In this document: positions 36,782-47,420 of the stretch, in pieces
How the letters are laid out: every line of letters starts with the position of its first letter
Numbering within the stretch: the first letter of the stretch is position 1
Source of the DNA: Hevea brasiliensis
Lineage: Eukaryota; Streptophyta; Magnoliopsida; Malpighiales; Euphorbiaceae
Reading direction: 5' to 3'
Assembly: GCF_030052815.1 (NCBI RefSeq)
Contig: NC_079510.1
Span: 39,154,853-39,218,852 of the forward strand
DNA length: 64,000 nucleotides
Position numbers and translations under genes: made by a program
Notes under the pieces: generated by a model
Databases searched by the model: none
The model's input: only the letters and a program-made list of their open reading frames with translations
Told to the model about the DNA's origin: nothing

Positions 36782-37635
36782 AAATCCTTAGTTCTTCTCA
36801 AGTACTTAAGGATATCCTTGACAGCTATCCAGTGTTCCAAACCTGGATTGGATTGATACCTGCTAGTCAAACTAACAGCATATGCAATATCTGGCCGAAT
36901 ACACAACATTGCATACATTAAACTTCTAATAGCTGAAGCATAAGGAATCTTGGCCATTTTATCTCTTTCTTCAGGTGTCTTTGGAGACATCTCTTTAGAA
37001 AGGTGGATACCATGTCTCACTGGCAACAATCCTCTCTTGGAATCAAGCATGTTAAATCTCTTTAAAACCTTTTCCAAGTATAGACTTTGGGATAAACCAA
37101 TTATTCTTTTCGCTCTGTCTCTATAGATGTGAATCCCAAGAATATAGGTTGCCTCCCCTAAGTCTTTCATGGAGAATGTATTTGACAACCATACCTTTAC
37201 AGTTGTCAACATACTTGTGTCATTACCCATCAACAGTATGTCATCTACATAAAAGACAAGGAAAGTGATAGCACTATCACTAACCTCTTATATACACATG
37301 GCTCATCCTCATTTTTTATAAAACCAAATGATTTAATGGCTTCATCAAAACGGATGTTCCAACTCCTCGAAGCTTGTTTCAACCCATAAATGGATCGCTT
37401 TAGCTTGCATACCTTGGAACTATCTTGGGATTCAAAACCCCTAGGTTGTTCTATGAAAATGTTTTCTTCAATGTATACATTGAGAAAAGCTGTTTTGATA
37501 TCCATCTGCCAAATCTCATAATCATAGTATGCAGTTATTGCTAATAGAATCCTAATTGATTTAAGCATGGCAACAGGCGAGAAAGTCTCCTCATAATCGA
37601 TTCCTTGTTTTTAGCAAAACCCTTTCGCTACTAGC
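36782..37635 (-). pseudogene. pol: Element D reverse transcriptase, C-terminal part, and start of RNase H
   Basis: From 37635 downwards: AKGFC, an in-frame stop, KQGIDYEETFSPVAMLKSIRI, MDIKTAFLN (catalytic Asp of RT) and KLKRSIYGLKQASRSW, all copia RT landmarks. A frameshift near 37295 precedes YVDDILLMGND (about 37255), the RT active site. MKDLGEATYILGI and RYQSNPGLEHW follow, then the first RNase H residues up to LKYLRRTKDLF, where element C cuts in. The stop at about 37615 and the frameshift make it non-functional. Confidence 0.9.
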
Positions 37636-38457
37636 TGATGTGAACCTCCAAGTAATTGGTAACTTGAAAACCCACATTCAAGAATTAAATGAACAATATG
37701 GAAAACACCAAATCAAGATGTATGAATTTGATTCTTTGAACCAGCACAATCAGATTGTTGTGTAATTCAAAGAAAATATCAGAAATGGGATTCTTGACCT
37801 AATTCATATGGAGAATGAATAAACCAAGAATATTATGCATATTAAACCTTGCAAGATAGAAATCTCAGCAAGTTAATGAGCTTCACAAGAACAAAGGCAA
37901 TAACCAATTTACTCACTAAAGGAGCAGAAACAATCTTTCATTAATATTCAAAGTGTGTCCTCCACTCTCTCATTACACTTGTATTTATAGTCTCTTGGCT
38001 CCAAAGCTAAAGACAAAAATATCCCTACTTTAATAACAGCTGCAAGGAGCTTTAAGTCCAAACAAAAATTAATCTATCAAAAGTCTAAAAACTCCTTACA
38101 AAAAGTAAATTTAATACAGCAGCAAATAAGGGCATTTAAGTCCAAAAGAGAGGTGGTTATAACAGCAAGGAATATTCTTTCAAAAAGATGCCAGCAGATG
38201 CATGTACATGGGTTGGATCTGGTACATGCATGTCCACAGTTTATTCCATGTAACCTAATGCTCCACATGACACCTGGTCACTTCCAAGCTTAATTTTCAC
38301 CAAATTTAATCCTTTATAATTTTCTTCATGCCATTCCAGCTTATAATCCTTGCTCCTTAAGATTTCAAAAATTAAATTCTGAAGTGATTTAGCTCTAGCT
38401 CTAGTAATTGGACCTTGGATGAAATCCTTTGGCGTGGATGTAGCTTGATTCTCATCA
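37636..38457 (-). mobile_element. Solo LTR of the CRM-like family (822 bp) in RT of D
   Basis: It is 822 bp, the same length as the 3' LTR of element E (58516-59337), with about 16 differences by eye. On the minus strand it begins TGATGAGAATCAAGC and ends GGTTCACATCA, an imperfect inverted terminal repeat. It is flanked by CTAGC (37631-37635 and 38458-38462). The first 217 bp encode the C-terminal tail of the CRM-like polyprotein, as in E. A TATAAATA box lies at 37982-37989 on the minus strand. Confidence 0.93.
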
Positions 38458-38462
38458 CTAGC

Positions 38463-39418
38463 CTTGCCTTATAGGTCTCTACCTTTCCATCAGAACCAAT
38501 TTTCTTCCTGAAAACCCATTTGTTCCCTATAGGTACAATACTTTCAGGTGGGTCAACAAGATCCCAAACTTGATTCTTATACATGGAATCAATCTCGGAT
38601 TTCATAGCATCAATCCATTTTGAAGAGTCTATATTTAATATAGCTTCTTCATAGGTAAGTGGATCTTCTCTATGATCTACTTCTTCATGAGTAGACAACT
38701 CTTGTTCTTCTTCATGAAGGAAACCATATCTCACTGGTGGGTGAGATACCCTGGTTGTTCTATGAGGAATAGCTGTAGATATTTCATCAATGGGTGTAGG
38801 TTGACTAGATGGATCTATATCCATCTGATCTGTTGGTTGGTCAGAATTCTCCAATTCTAACTCTATTTGCCTTCCTTTGCCTCCTTCTTGAACAAACTGT
38901 TGTTCAAGAAATATGGCATCTCTACTTACCACAACCTTTTATGAAGTAGGCAAATAAAAATAATATCTAAAACTATCTTTTGGATATCCAACAAATTAAC
39001 CCTTTTCTGATCTGGTTTCTAATTTATCAGTGTTCAGCTTTTTGATATAAGCTGGACAACCCCAAATCTTAACATGCTTAAGACTTGGTTTTCTTTCATG
39101 CCATATCTCATAAAGTGTGGAAGAAACTGATTTTGATGGAATCCTATTCAGAATATACAAAGCTAATCCCGAAAAGGAGATTGGCATATCAGTATAGCTC
39201 ATCATACTACGTACCATATTCAATAGGGTATGACTTCTCCTTTCAGATACACTATTCAGCTATGGTGTTCCTGGAGGAGTCAGCTGAGAAACAATGCCAT
39301 GCTCTCTCAAGTATTCATCAAATTTAGTACTCAAATATTCACCTCCACGATCTGATCGAAGAGCTTTAATACTCTTTCTTGTTTGATTTTCTACTTTAGA
39401 TTTAAATTCTTTAAACTT
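38463..39418 (-). pseudogene. pol: Element D integrase C-terminal half and N-terminal RT
   Basis: The reading continues with integrase text near 39223-38996 (NRIPSKSVSSTLYEIW, LKHVKIWGCPAYIKK) after stops and a frame change around 39250-39420. More stops follow near 38940-38995. From 38932 the linker DAIFLEQQFVQEGG and an acidic Ser/Pro-rich stretch lead to the RT start: DPLTYEEAI, WIDAMKSEIDSMYKNQVWDL, GNKWVFRKKIGSDGKVETYKA. The RT is cut at 38458 by the solo LTR, which adds a foreign tail to the frame. Confidence 0.87.
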
Positions 39419-40280
39419 TTAAAAGGATTCATGTTTGTATTTCATCAAATACAAATACACAAACCTTGATTTATCATTAGTAAAGGTAATAAAGTAATGA
39501 AAACCGCCTCTAGCCATTTCCTTAAATGGACCACATACATCACTATGTATTAGTTCCAAAATATTTTCAGCCCTTAGCCCTTGTCCAACAAAGGGTGACC
39601 TAGTCTTTTTGCCCTGAAGGCAAGATTCGCAAGTTGGAGTAGGCTCAGAGGCCAATGAGGAAAGAATCCCCATTTTCTCCAGTTTTACAATCCTATCTTC
39701 TGCAACATGACATAACCTTAAGTGCCAAATATATTTTGAACTTGAGTTGATTTTCACCATGGCATTGCATTCATTTAGATCACTTGCATTCATTTTGTGT
39801 TTGTCATTATTATCCAAATAATAAAGACCATCATTCATATAATCTGAACCAACATATTTATTTCCAAAATAAATATTGCAAACATCATTTGTGAACTGAA
39901 ATTCATAACCATTTCTAGTCAAACTAGATATAGAAATGATGTTCTTAAAAGCATCAGGTACATATAAAATATTATCCAAACACAAAACATGTCCAGACAT
40001 GTAAAAAGATTTAGATCCTATGGCTAAATCTTCAATAGTTGAGCCATTGCCAATCCGGACTCTAACATCTCGAAAACGCAAGCTGCTACTATTTGCTAAT
40101 TCCTGCATATCATAAGAAATGTGAGAACTGGCACCAGTATCTAAAACCCAAGCTGTAGATGAACTATGAGTATTATCAGAATCTAAATAACAAGATATGG
40201 ACATACCTTCCGAAGGTCTATCCTTCTTGTCCTTCAGAGAAGCAAGATACTCTGGGTAGTTCCTCTTCCAGTGCCCATCC
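39419..40280 (-). pseudogene. pol: Element D protease and N-terminal integrase
   Basis: This is open from about 40204 (MSISCYLDSDNTHSSS) to 39419. The protease active site is AWVLDTGASSHI (D-T-G intact, about 40150). The integrase zinc motif is HLRLCH...CESCLQGKK (about 39730-39620). LIHSDVCGP carries the first catalytic Asp and FTNDKSRFVYLYLMKYK follows, as in copia integrases. The stop at 39419 falls inside the core, so the second Asp and the Glu are on the broken downstream part. Just upstream (about 40290) a CAG to TAG change breaks the zinc knuckle of gag. Confidence 0.88.
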
Positions 40281-41068
40281 TTCTAGCAGTGGAAACACTT
40301 TCCTTTGCCTCCATCAACTTTAGTCTTCCCTTTCTGTTTAGCTATTTTCTTGAAAGGATCAAGAATCTGAGGTTTTTTTTTCTTATTGCCCTTCTTCTTG
40401 TTGGACTTTCCAGCAGAAGAAGATGCAATCAAAGCTACCTCTTTTCCTTTATTGCCCGGCATATTCTTTTGGGCAATAACCAGCATGTTGAGTAAACTAG
40501 CCAAGGTGCATTCCTATTTAGTCATATGGAAATTTGTCACAAAATTCCCAAAAGACTCAGGAAGGGACTGAAGGATCAAATCCGTCTGCAGCTGGAAATC
40601 CATGTTAAAGTCAAGATGTTCCAGCTTCTTAATTAGCCGAATCATCTTGTGGACATGATCCCCAACATTCTGTCCCTCAGACATCCTCATGCGGAACAGC
40701 TGCCTAGATATCTCATACCTAGCATTCCTACTATGCTCACCATACAACTCTTGTAGGTGAAGGAGAATCTCACTCGCACTCTGCATGTTCTCATGCTGCT
40801 TCTGTAACTCATTACACATGGAAGCAAGCATGTAACACTTAGCTCTCATATCATGCTCCTTCCACTTGTCCAAAGTTTCATATTCCTCTTGGGTGGCCTC
40901 TGGAGGTAAGGGATCAGAAACATTTGAATCTAGAATATATCCTATACGTTCAAGGTTCAGGACAAGTTTCAAATTTCTTAGCCAATCAGACAGATTAGGT
41001 CCTGTCAACCTATTGCGATCAAGTATGCTTGTAAGGATATTGGATGGTGGTGGTTGTTCTGTGCTCAT
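40281..41068 (-). pseudogene. gag: Element D gag (copia type), in-frame stops
   Basis: Start MSTEQPPPSNILTSILDRN at 41068. The gag core LTGPNLSDWLRNLKLVL, CYMLASMCNELQKQHE, ELYGEHSRNARYEI and LILQSLPESFGNF is typical of the UBN2-type gag of plant copia elements. A stop at 40514 (Leu or Gln region) is followed in the same frame by TLASLLNMLVIAQKN, a Lys-rich stretch, and the zinc knuckle CFHC-stop-KDGHWKRNYP, whose Gln codon is TAG and last Cys is Tyr. A candidate splice acceptor TTATTTTCTGCAG ends at 41086, 17 bp before the ATG. Confidence 0.88.
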
Positions 41069-41273
41069 TATTATCAGAAAATTAACTGCAGAAAATAATC
41101 AGATTAATTAGTAAATGTATCATGTAATTAACTAAAATGATTATGGTCTTTTAATCAAATTGGTCCTCCCACTAACTTAGCGAATCCTACACTTCCAAAG
41201 TAGAAAACAGAAATCCTAGTTGGATGGATTTCTAGTGGGTGATTGAATTCTTATAATTCTATTGATCATCCTT

Positions 41274-41490
41274 AGGTACATCCATTATTGGAATTACAAT
41301 AAACTATAAGTGAGCAACTCCTTGCCCATCACATCTCATGTGAGGTTCAATCCTTTACCTAGCCTCTAATGCTCAAAATCTCAGGTACATCCATTATTGA
41401 CTTATCTTGCATTAGTTAAGTTGATCCCATTGAGCCAGTAACTATACAAATAATTTTAATGTCCTCAGGTACATCCAATATTGGCCACCA
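41274..41490 (+). repeat. Three spaced copies of a ~17-bp motif
   Basis: AGGTACATCCATTATTGG-like copies start near 41275, 41384 and 41467, each preceded by CTTAGG or CTCAGG, with unrelated sequence of about 85-110 bp between. They lie in the leader of element D. Function unknown. Confidence 0.6.
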
Positions 41491-42243
41491 AACCATTTAC
41501 ATATTCACAACATCTCATGCTTAACAATTATTCTTAAGAATATCTCTTAAATTAATTGCATCATATGCAACTATTTAAAATTTCTTAAAATAATTAACCC
41601 AATGGAGGGCCCATGTTATAATTACTTTAATTATAGCATTTCCAACTTAATCATTTGTTTGAAGATTTTATGGTCATCCTAATTACTATTAAGGTCTCAC
41701 TTTGCACATTATCCATTTAGCATGCATATATCATATACTTGCATACATTCCCATACATCTCATGCATTCATGGATAAACAGTAAATATGGTATGATCATG
41801 GACTTTCTAAGGGATTCAATTCTGAGCCACCTAGAATTGAATCAGGGCATTCCTAGGTGCATTTCATTTATTCATTTTACAAGAGTTGGTGAAGGAGTAC
41901 ATAATCAACACTTAATCTTGAATTCCTCCCACTGGTCCCACCAATGCTCTTGACCTCCTTGATCTTCTTGCAATCTAATTACATAGTAATCCTTGGCATA
42001 TCAAGGCGAATTTACAAGAACTTAAATAAATAAAATTATAACCCAAAATTATTACAACCTTAATAATACATGCCCAAAATAAATTAAAATAAATTAATTA
42101 ATTTACAATCCTAAAGAAACATAAAAGAAATAAATCTAATCACATTGGTTTTTTATAGTCCATGATCATCCATCATGCATATCACTATTTAACAATTAAA
42201 TAAAACATACATACTTAAATTAAATTGAATATCTCATATTCAA

Positions 42244-42546
42244 CTTAAAAATCCAGATTTGAATATGATTCAAATAAATTTAAAAATTCATATTTGAATC
42301 ACATTCAAACAAATTTAAAAATTCAGATTTGAATCACATTCAAACAACCTTAAAAATTCAGATTTGAATCACATTCAAACAATTTTTAAAAATCAGATTT
42401 GAATCACATTCAAACAATTTTTAAAAATTCAAATTTGAGTATGATTCAAACAACTTTAAAAATTCAGATTTGAATCACATTCAAACAACTTTTAAAATTC
42501 AGATTTGAATCACATTCAAACAATTTTTAAAATTCTGATTTGAATC
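42244..42546 (+). repeat. Tandem repeat, about 36-bp unit, about 8 copies, in leader of D
   Basis: The unit reads roughly AAATTCAGATTTGAATC then ACATTCAAACAATTTTTA. Single-base changes and small length changes separate the copies. Each unit contains GATTTGAATC, and TTTGAATCACATTCAAA, which is partly self-complementary (TTTGAAT/ATTCAAA), so transcripts could form a series of small hairpins. Confidence 0.85.
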
Positions 42547-42798
42547 AAAATTTAATTGTATGATTAAAACTCTAATTAAACAATTTAATTAAACATAGGA
42601 TGAGCTTTTAGATCATACAACAATTGCAAATTAAAAAGCCAAACCTTGCGCACACCATGGGAAGAGCCAAACCATGTGCACCCATGGTGCACTCCACCAT
42701 GCTGCCACCTTTCATTGCAACCAATAATGGATCTATCATCTTATGATCATACCACACAATTAAATCATAAATTAACAATCTAAATGGCAAATATAGTG

Positions 42799-42810
42799 GC
42801 TCTGATACCA
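42799..42810 (-). other. PBS of element D (initiator tRNA-Met type)
   Basis: On the minus strand TGGTATCAGAGC followed by C, two bases after the LTR end (TCCTTCA at 42813). Confidence 0.92.
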
Positions 42811-42812
42811 AT

Positions 42813-44920
42813 TGAAGGAGCAGAAGTATGAAAAACACAAGTTTATATCATTGAATTCAAAATTTTTCACCTAGGGTCACATGCATCATGCAAGATTTAT
42901 TTTTATCTATTTGATTTCAATGATAAACAGCATATTAAAACTCTTTCAATATATTTTTGGATCTGTATTTGCCATTTAAGATTTTAGAATTAATTAGATT
43001 AATTTTAGAACCCTAGATTAGATCAAGAACAAGTGCACTAACCTCTTGATGCACTGCAGTGTGTTTAGCACCTTTGAGATGCGTCTTTAGGACACCAGAT
43101 GTTGTCCCTCTAGCTTGTCGACACCAAGATCACCTATGGTATCCCTTGAACAGCTTTTAAAGCTTTTCTATTAATTAGAAAATCAAGTTTTGCCTTTTAA
43201 GAGATTAAAGATGTAAACAGGACACTAGAAACAATTTCTAGTATTTTTAATTCAAGAGATTGTTTGCTAATCTCTTGGAATTGATGAGAGATGAAGAAGA
43301 AGAGAGAATGGGAGCCTCAAGGGTGGTGGTGCAAAGGGAGGCAGCAGCTGGTCATATTTTTTCTTTTCATAACAACACTTATATAGCTAGGTCACCACTT
43401 AAAACCCTTGCCACATGTCACCTTCTGATTGGCTCTAGGTTTAATTGACCCAATCACATTGTGCCAAGTGTCGAACCTATATTTAATCTTAATTTTAATC
43501 ATCTTACATGATTAAAAGACATATGGCAAGCTTATGTGTAGTGCCATGTGTCACCATCTCACGGTGCCACATGTCACCCTGTGAAATGACCAAAATGCCC
43601 CTGTGTCTTAATTTTGAGTTCTCAACCCAAAATAATTATTTCTCTTCTTCTAATCAATTTATATCAAATATAAATCAATTAATTAATCTTTATTAATTAA
43701 TTTGTCATTAATTAAATTTATATTTAAACACTTTAAATATAAATTTAACTTATACTATACACCAATAATCTAGATTTGGTTTCAAGTCATGCTAGGGACT
43801 TTGCAATCTAATTGCAAACCAAACCTATTTAATTAATCAATTAAACTCTTAATTAATTAATTAAATCGTATTCAATTTGGTGATTACTTGTGTATGTGTG
43901 TGACTTACTAGGCTCATCACTAATTGGCAATGAGATATGATATCAACTCTTAATATCATCAGAACTCTTTCTTACCATAAATGATTTCTCTAAACCATTT
44001 TATGCACCTCATAGACCATGGTTAACACCTAACATAGCATGCCATGGCCACCCAATTAGTTATAAGGTTTACCTTAAATGAACCTATAATCATATGTTAC
44101 CATGTACTAGAATCTCTCTGTTACAAAATCCTAATTCAAGCTGGAGTCATGGTTTATGTCAAACCCCATTTGCTGTGAATATTATGTTCTCTTTTAATTC
44201 CAGTTCTTGATTAAAAAGATTTTATCATCAGAAACTCTTTTCTGATTAAATCTATTTGTCCTGGCCAGGAACTTGAAACATCAAAAACAATTAAATGAAC
44301 ATAGGATTTTATCCCTATTTACTTGGAGGAACAGATTTCATCTTGATCAACACCTACCTCCATATATAACTAGTAGGAGCCAACACATGCCCATGTACCC
44401 ATACACAGTACAAGTATGAAAGTAGTATCAAACTCAAACCACCTATATACAAGATAATTGTGCTATCTCAGGTCTAAAGATTATATGCACTAATATGATT
44501 TATGACAATACATTGACTAGAGTAAACTCTATGTGCTTATCATAAATATCACTGGTTCAACCTACTTATCATGTATAAGTGTCTATCATGTTTGTCATAT
44601 GGCATGAGACTCATCATTCCTTCTTTTTTATATCTCATATAAATAACTAGGGAACAAACATGAATACAATCTTTCTGGATAAGTCATGTCCTTATTGTGA
44701 AGTATCCTCAATTGTGAACCTATTTATGATACTTTGTGCTAGAAATACTGTCACTCATATTCTTAACAATTTAAGAATAGAATTTCTAACAAAATATCAA
44801 TGGACCTTTTCTATTACACATAAATATATTATGTAAACGAAAAAGTAGAAATGTCTTTTATTAATAAAAATATGTACAAGATACATACTAAATGATATGC
44901 TATAGGGCATACTACTAACA
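42813..44920 (-). mobile_element. Element D 5' LTR (about 2.1 kb)
   Basis: The 3' end is sure: CTGCTCCTTCA at 42813, next to the PBS. The outer end is less sure. TGTTAGTAGTATGCCC starting at 44920 fits best, because Athila-type gag is readable right up to it (RKMDKL), giving TTAAC as likely duplication. An alternative start is TGTTAGAAATTC at 44791. The LTR has a clear TATA box at 43378-43385 and a leader exon rich in CT (near 43290-43320). The other LTR lies outside the window. Confidence 0.78.
43378..43385 (-). promoter_or_regulatory. TATA box of element D LTR
   Basis: TATATAAG on the minus strand in CTAGCTATATAAGTG, followed 30-80 bp later by a CT-rich leader. The donor at 43042 lies about 300 bp downstream. 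Confidence 0.6.
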
Positions 44921-45830
44921 TTAACTTATCCATTTTTCTCGTCAAAGCATCAAATTTGGCATTGAACATACTCATGGCATCTAATTCATATACACCAGCT
45001 GGTGGCTTCTTCATTTCATTTCTTTCACAGCTCTATTGATAATTGTTGTAAGCAATTTTATCCAATGCTAGATAAGCTTCATCTTCTGACTTCTCCATAA
45101 GATCACCTCCTGAATATGCATCAATTATACTTCTAATTGCTGGAGAAACACCATTGTAGAAATGTTAAACTAGCATCCATTTACGGATTCCATGATGTGG
45201 AAATCTCCTTTGAAGAACCTTGTATCTCTCCTAAGCTTCATAGAGACTCTCATCACCCCTTGGTCTGAAAGAAGTTAATTCATTTCTCAATTTTGCAGTC
45301 TTGCTAGGAGGAAAATATTGAGCCAAGAAAGCTTGTAATAACTCATCCCAAGTAGTTACTGAACCCGGAGGTAATGAATGCAACCACTCCCTAGCACGAT
45401 CCTTCAAAGAAAAAGGAAATAATCTCAGCCGAATGGCATCATCTGACACTCCATTTATCTTCAGTATGTCACTAATCTCAAGAAAATGTGCAAGGAGCAC
45501 ATGTGGACTCTCAGTAGGACCTCCCCCAAACTGTGATTGTTGAACCATTTGACAAAGTGAGGGCTTCAACTAAAAGTTGTTTGCTTCCACTCTAGGCCTT
45601 ATAATACTCGGTTTAAAATCTCCAAAACTAGGAAAAGCATGATCCTTAATTGATCAGTTGTTGTTGTTTGCCATAGCTTCTATCATTTGTTGCACTTGAT
45701 GTTGCTCTTGCTGTCTTTGAATTTTGAGTTCAGCTTTTCTTCTTTTAGACTCTGCTCTTAAAGCTTTAGCTGTCTTTTCAATCTCAGGATCAAAAATTAA
45801 ATCAATTTCTATACTTTTTGTTCTTCTCAT
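44921..45830 (-). pseudogene. gag: Athila-like gag of element G (broken)
   Basis: The start MRRTKSIEIDLIFDPEIEKT at 45830 leads to a Gln/Lys-rich stretch, a stop after MANNNN (about 45660), another before LKPSLCQMV, and then the diagnostic gag core FGGGPTESPHVLLAHFLEI, INGVSDDAIRLRLFPFSLK, AREWLHSLPPGSVTTWDEL and FFPPSKTAKLRNEL-like text. It continues degenerate (YKVLQRRFPHHGI, EDEAYLALDKIAYNN) to KMDKL, where the copia LTR begins. These are landmarks of Athila/Tat gag. The rest of G is beyond D and the window edge. Confidence 0.88.
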
Positions 45831-45960
45831 ATAAAAGATATGTACCTAAAAAACCAAAATAAGAAAATCTCAAAGTAAACTGATAAAGAAGAGAAATTAA
45901 AATCAAAAATAAAATACCCAAATTAACCAAACAATCAATCGTCTAATATCAAACAAAACA

Positions 45961-45980
45961 GATCCCCGGCAACGGCGCCA
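45961..45980 (-). other. PBS of element G (tRNA-Asp type)
   Basis: The plus strand reads GATCCCCGGCAACGGCGCCA, the 3' end of plant tRNA-Asp including CCA. The complement is the PBS. It lies 6 bp from the LTR end. PBS of this kind is usual for Athila/Tat-type elements. Confidence 0.9.
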
Positions 45981-46959
45981 AAAACTTGATTGCGTACTCC
46001 GCAAGTATACGGGTCATTCAAGTAGTAAAGAAAAGATATCATCCCACAGAGATTTATTGTTTGAGTACCAAACTATAAAAGTTATGATTATTTGGGCTAT
46101 CAATAATTTGTGCCAAAAATAGAGTAAGAGATGCAGCAAATTAAATTGGAAAAAATAAGAAAATTATAATGAATTAAGCAATTAAAATTCTAAGCACTAT
46201 ACGAATTTACTAAAATTTCAGCAAGTAACAAAAGATTTAATTAATTAATGGTAAAAATTGATTCCAGAGTTGAGGTTCATGAAGTAAATTTCATTGGGAT
46301 TTGGATAGGCAAAGCCAAGATTAAGGGAAATATAAATTTGAAGGAAGTTGATTCTGATTTCCTTTAATTTCTCTTTCAAGCACACTAAAGAGTGTTTTAA
46401 AGGAAACTAAACCCCATTCTCATGCGATGTTTAATTACCCAAAACCCTTTAAGCATTTTAATCAACTTGAAATTCCTCTTAACCCATTAGTTTATTTCTA
46501 ACACTAGGTGATTAAGTTCATTATCTTAATTATCTATCATAGATTTTCATCTCTCGGTCCTTCAATCTAAGATTAAGAACAAAACCCAAAGGGTACCAAC
46601 AATGGGTATGTAAATAAGAATACAAGATAAGAATCAAAGCTTATATATACTAAAATCTGATTAAAACCTGTCCAAATCCACAAATAAAACTTAAATCATT
46701 ACACCCAACTCCGAAATCTTAATATCTACTCACTCATTCTTATATTTACAAGTGGAAAATATGAAATAAAGTAAGAAAACATGAAAATAAAACTAAAACT
46801 AAAAGAACTCAGAAGAAGAAAATCCAAATCTCTGAAAATGAAAGCTGGAAAACGTTACTCTGCAGGTGTTCTTCCTCCAAAAATGGCGTGATTCCCTCTT
46901 TCCTTTCTCTTTTGATTTTTCTCTCTCTTTCTCCTTATGGTAAAAATGAGAATATGATG

Positions 46960-46967
46960 CTTATATA
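46960..46967 (-). promoter_or_regulatory. TATA box of element G LTR
   Basis: TATATAAG on the minus strand in GGGGATATATAAGCATC, about 710 bp into the LTR, with a pyrimidine- and AG-rich leader downstream (46850-46940). Confidence 0.55.
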
Positions 46968-47149
46968 TCCCCTCAAGGTTTGCCCTAAAAATGGTCTCTA
47001 AAGGGATAAAGACAAAAGGCGTAAAAGGTGTGAAAAGAGAAAATTTTTCCATGTCAGCAAATCTGCCAGTGCCATCCCACATACCTCATGTTGATTTAAG
47101 TTGTTTTCCACAGGCCTCATGTTGATTCGGAGGAGGAGCCTTTAGATTC

Positions 47150-47420
47150 TGCACGACCAGCTACAGGGGGCATGTGGTAGTCCCTTAAACTTTCGGCGTA
47201 TTTTGTTCCAAAATCTATGTTTACACGACCCGCCGCACGGGGCATGTTAAAATCCATGAAACTTTCGGCATGTTTTGTTTCGAAATCTCTGTTTACACGA
47301 CCCAGTGTGAATTTACATGCCTCATGTGGATTCCTGCTGGTTAACTCTTATCTTCACATGACCCTCAACACGGGGCATGTTGAGGCCCTTGAAAGTCTCG
47401 GCTGGTCTTCTTCTTTAAGC
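47150..47420 (+). repeat. Imperfect tandem repeat (~80 bp) in element G LTR
   Basis: Two adjacent copies with CACGACC...GGGGCATGT, AAACTTTCGGC and TTTTGTT.C.AAATCT.TGTTTA (about 47151-47300), and a third partial copy near 47345-47405 (ACATGACCC, CGGGGCATGTTGAGG, CTCGGC). Confidence 0.7.

Larger units (their letters stand above)
41069..42798 (-). other. Element D untranslated leader (1.73 kb), no coding sequence
   Basis: Between PBS and gag ATG I see no gene. It holds three spaced copies of a GGTACATCCATTATTGG-like motif on the plus strand (about 41274-41490), an array of about 36-bp tandem repeats (42244-42546), and near the gag end a branch-like ACTAAT (41107-41112) with the acceptor at 41086. 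Splicing from the LTR donor at 43042 would remove all of it except the last bases. Confidence 0.7.
41086..43042 (-). other. Predicted leader intron of copia element D
   Basis: Donor CAAGAG|GTTAGTGCAC (GT at 43042-43041), about 300 bp downstream of the TATATAAG box in the LTR; branch-like ACTAAT at 41112-41107; acceptor ATTATTTTCTGCAG ending at 41086, 17 bp before gag. The design is the same as in the unrelated Ty3 elements A, B and F. It rests on sequence only. Confidence 0.45.
36777..44920 (-). mobile_element. Element D: Ty1/copia, 3' part cut off by element C
   Basis: On the minus strand: 5' LTR, initiator-Met PBS, a 1.73-kb leader, gag, protease, integrase, RT and the start of RNase H. 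The order with integrase before RT is that of Ty1/copia. It is interrupted in RT by a solo LTR (37636-38457) and in RNase H by element C, and its rest must lie beyond the left window edge. It is itself inserted into gag of the Athila-like element G. Confidence 0.9.

Noticed and set aside
37636..38457. Segmental duplication of 58516-59337
   Set aside because: The shared stretch is exactly one LTR with a 5-bp target duplication, so it is a separate insertion of the same family.
42244..42546. Regular 36-bp repeats resembling a CRISPR array
   Set aside because: Units are contiguous with no spacers, diverged, and lie in a plant retrotransposon leader with no cas genes.
44780..44795. Outer end of the copia LTR at TGTTAGAAATTC (44791)
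   Set aside because: Sequence from 44792 to 44920 does not read as Athila gag, while gag is readable up to 44925. The boundary at 44920 is preferred, though not proven.
45961..45980. Perfect tRNA-Asp 3' end, possible tRNA gene
   Set aside because: Only the last 20 bases with CCA are present and they sit at an LTR end, so it is the primer-binding site of element G. Plant nuclear tRNA genes do not encode CCA.
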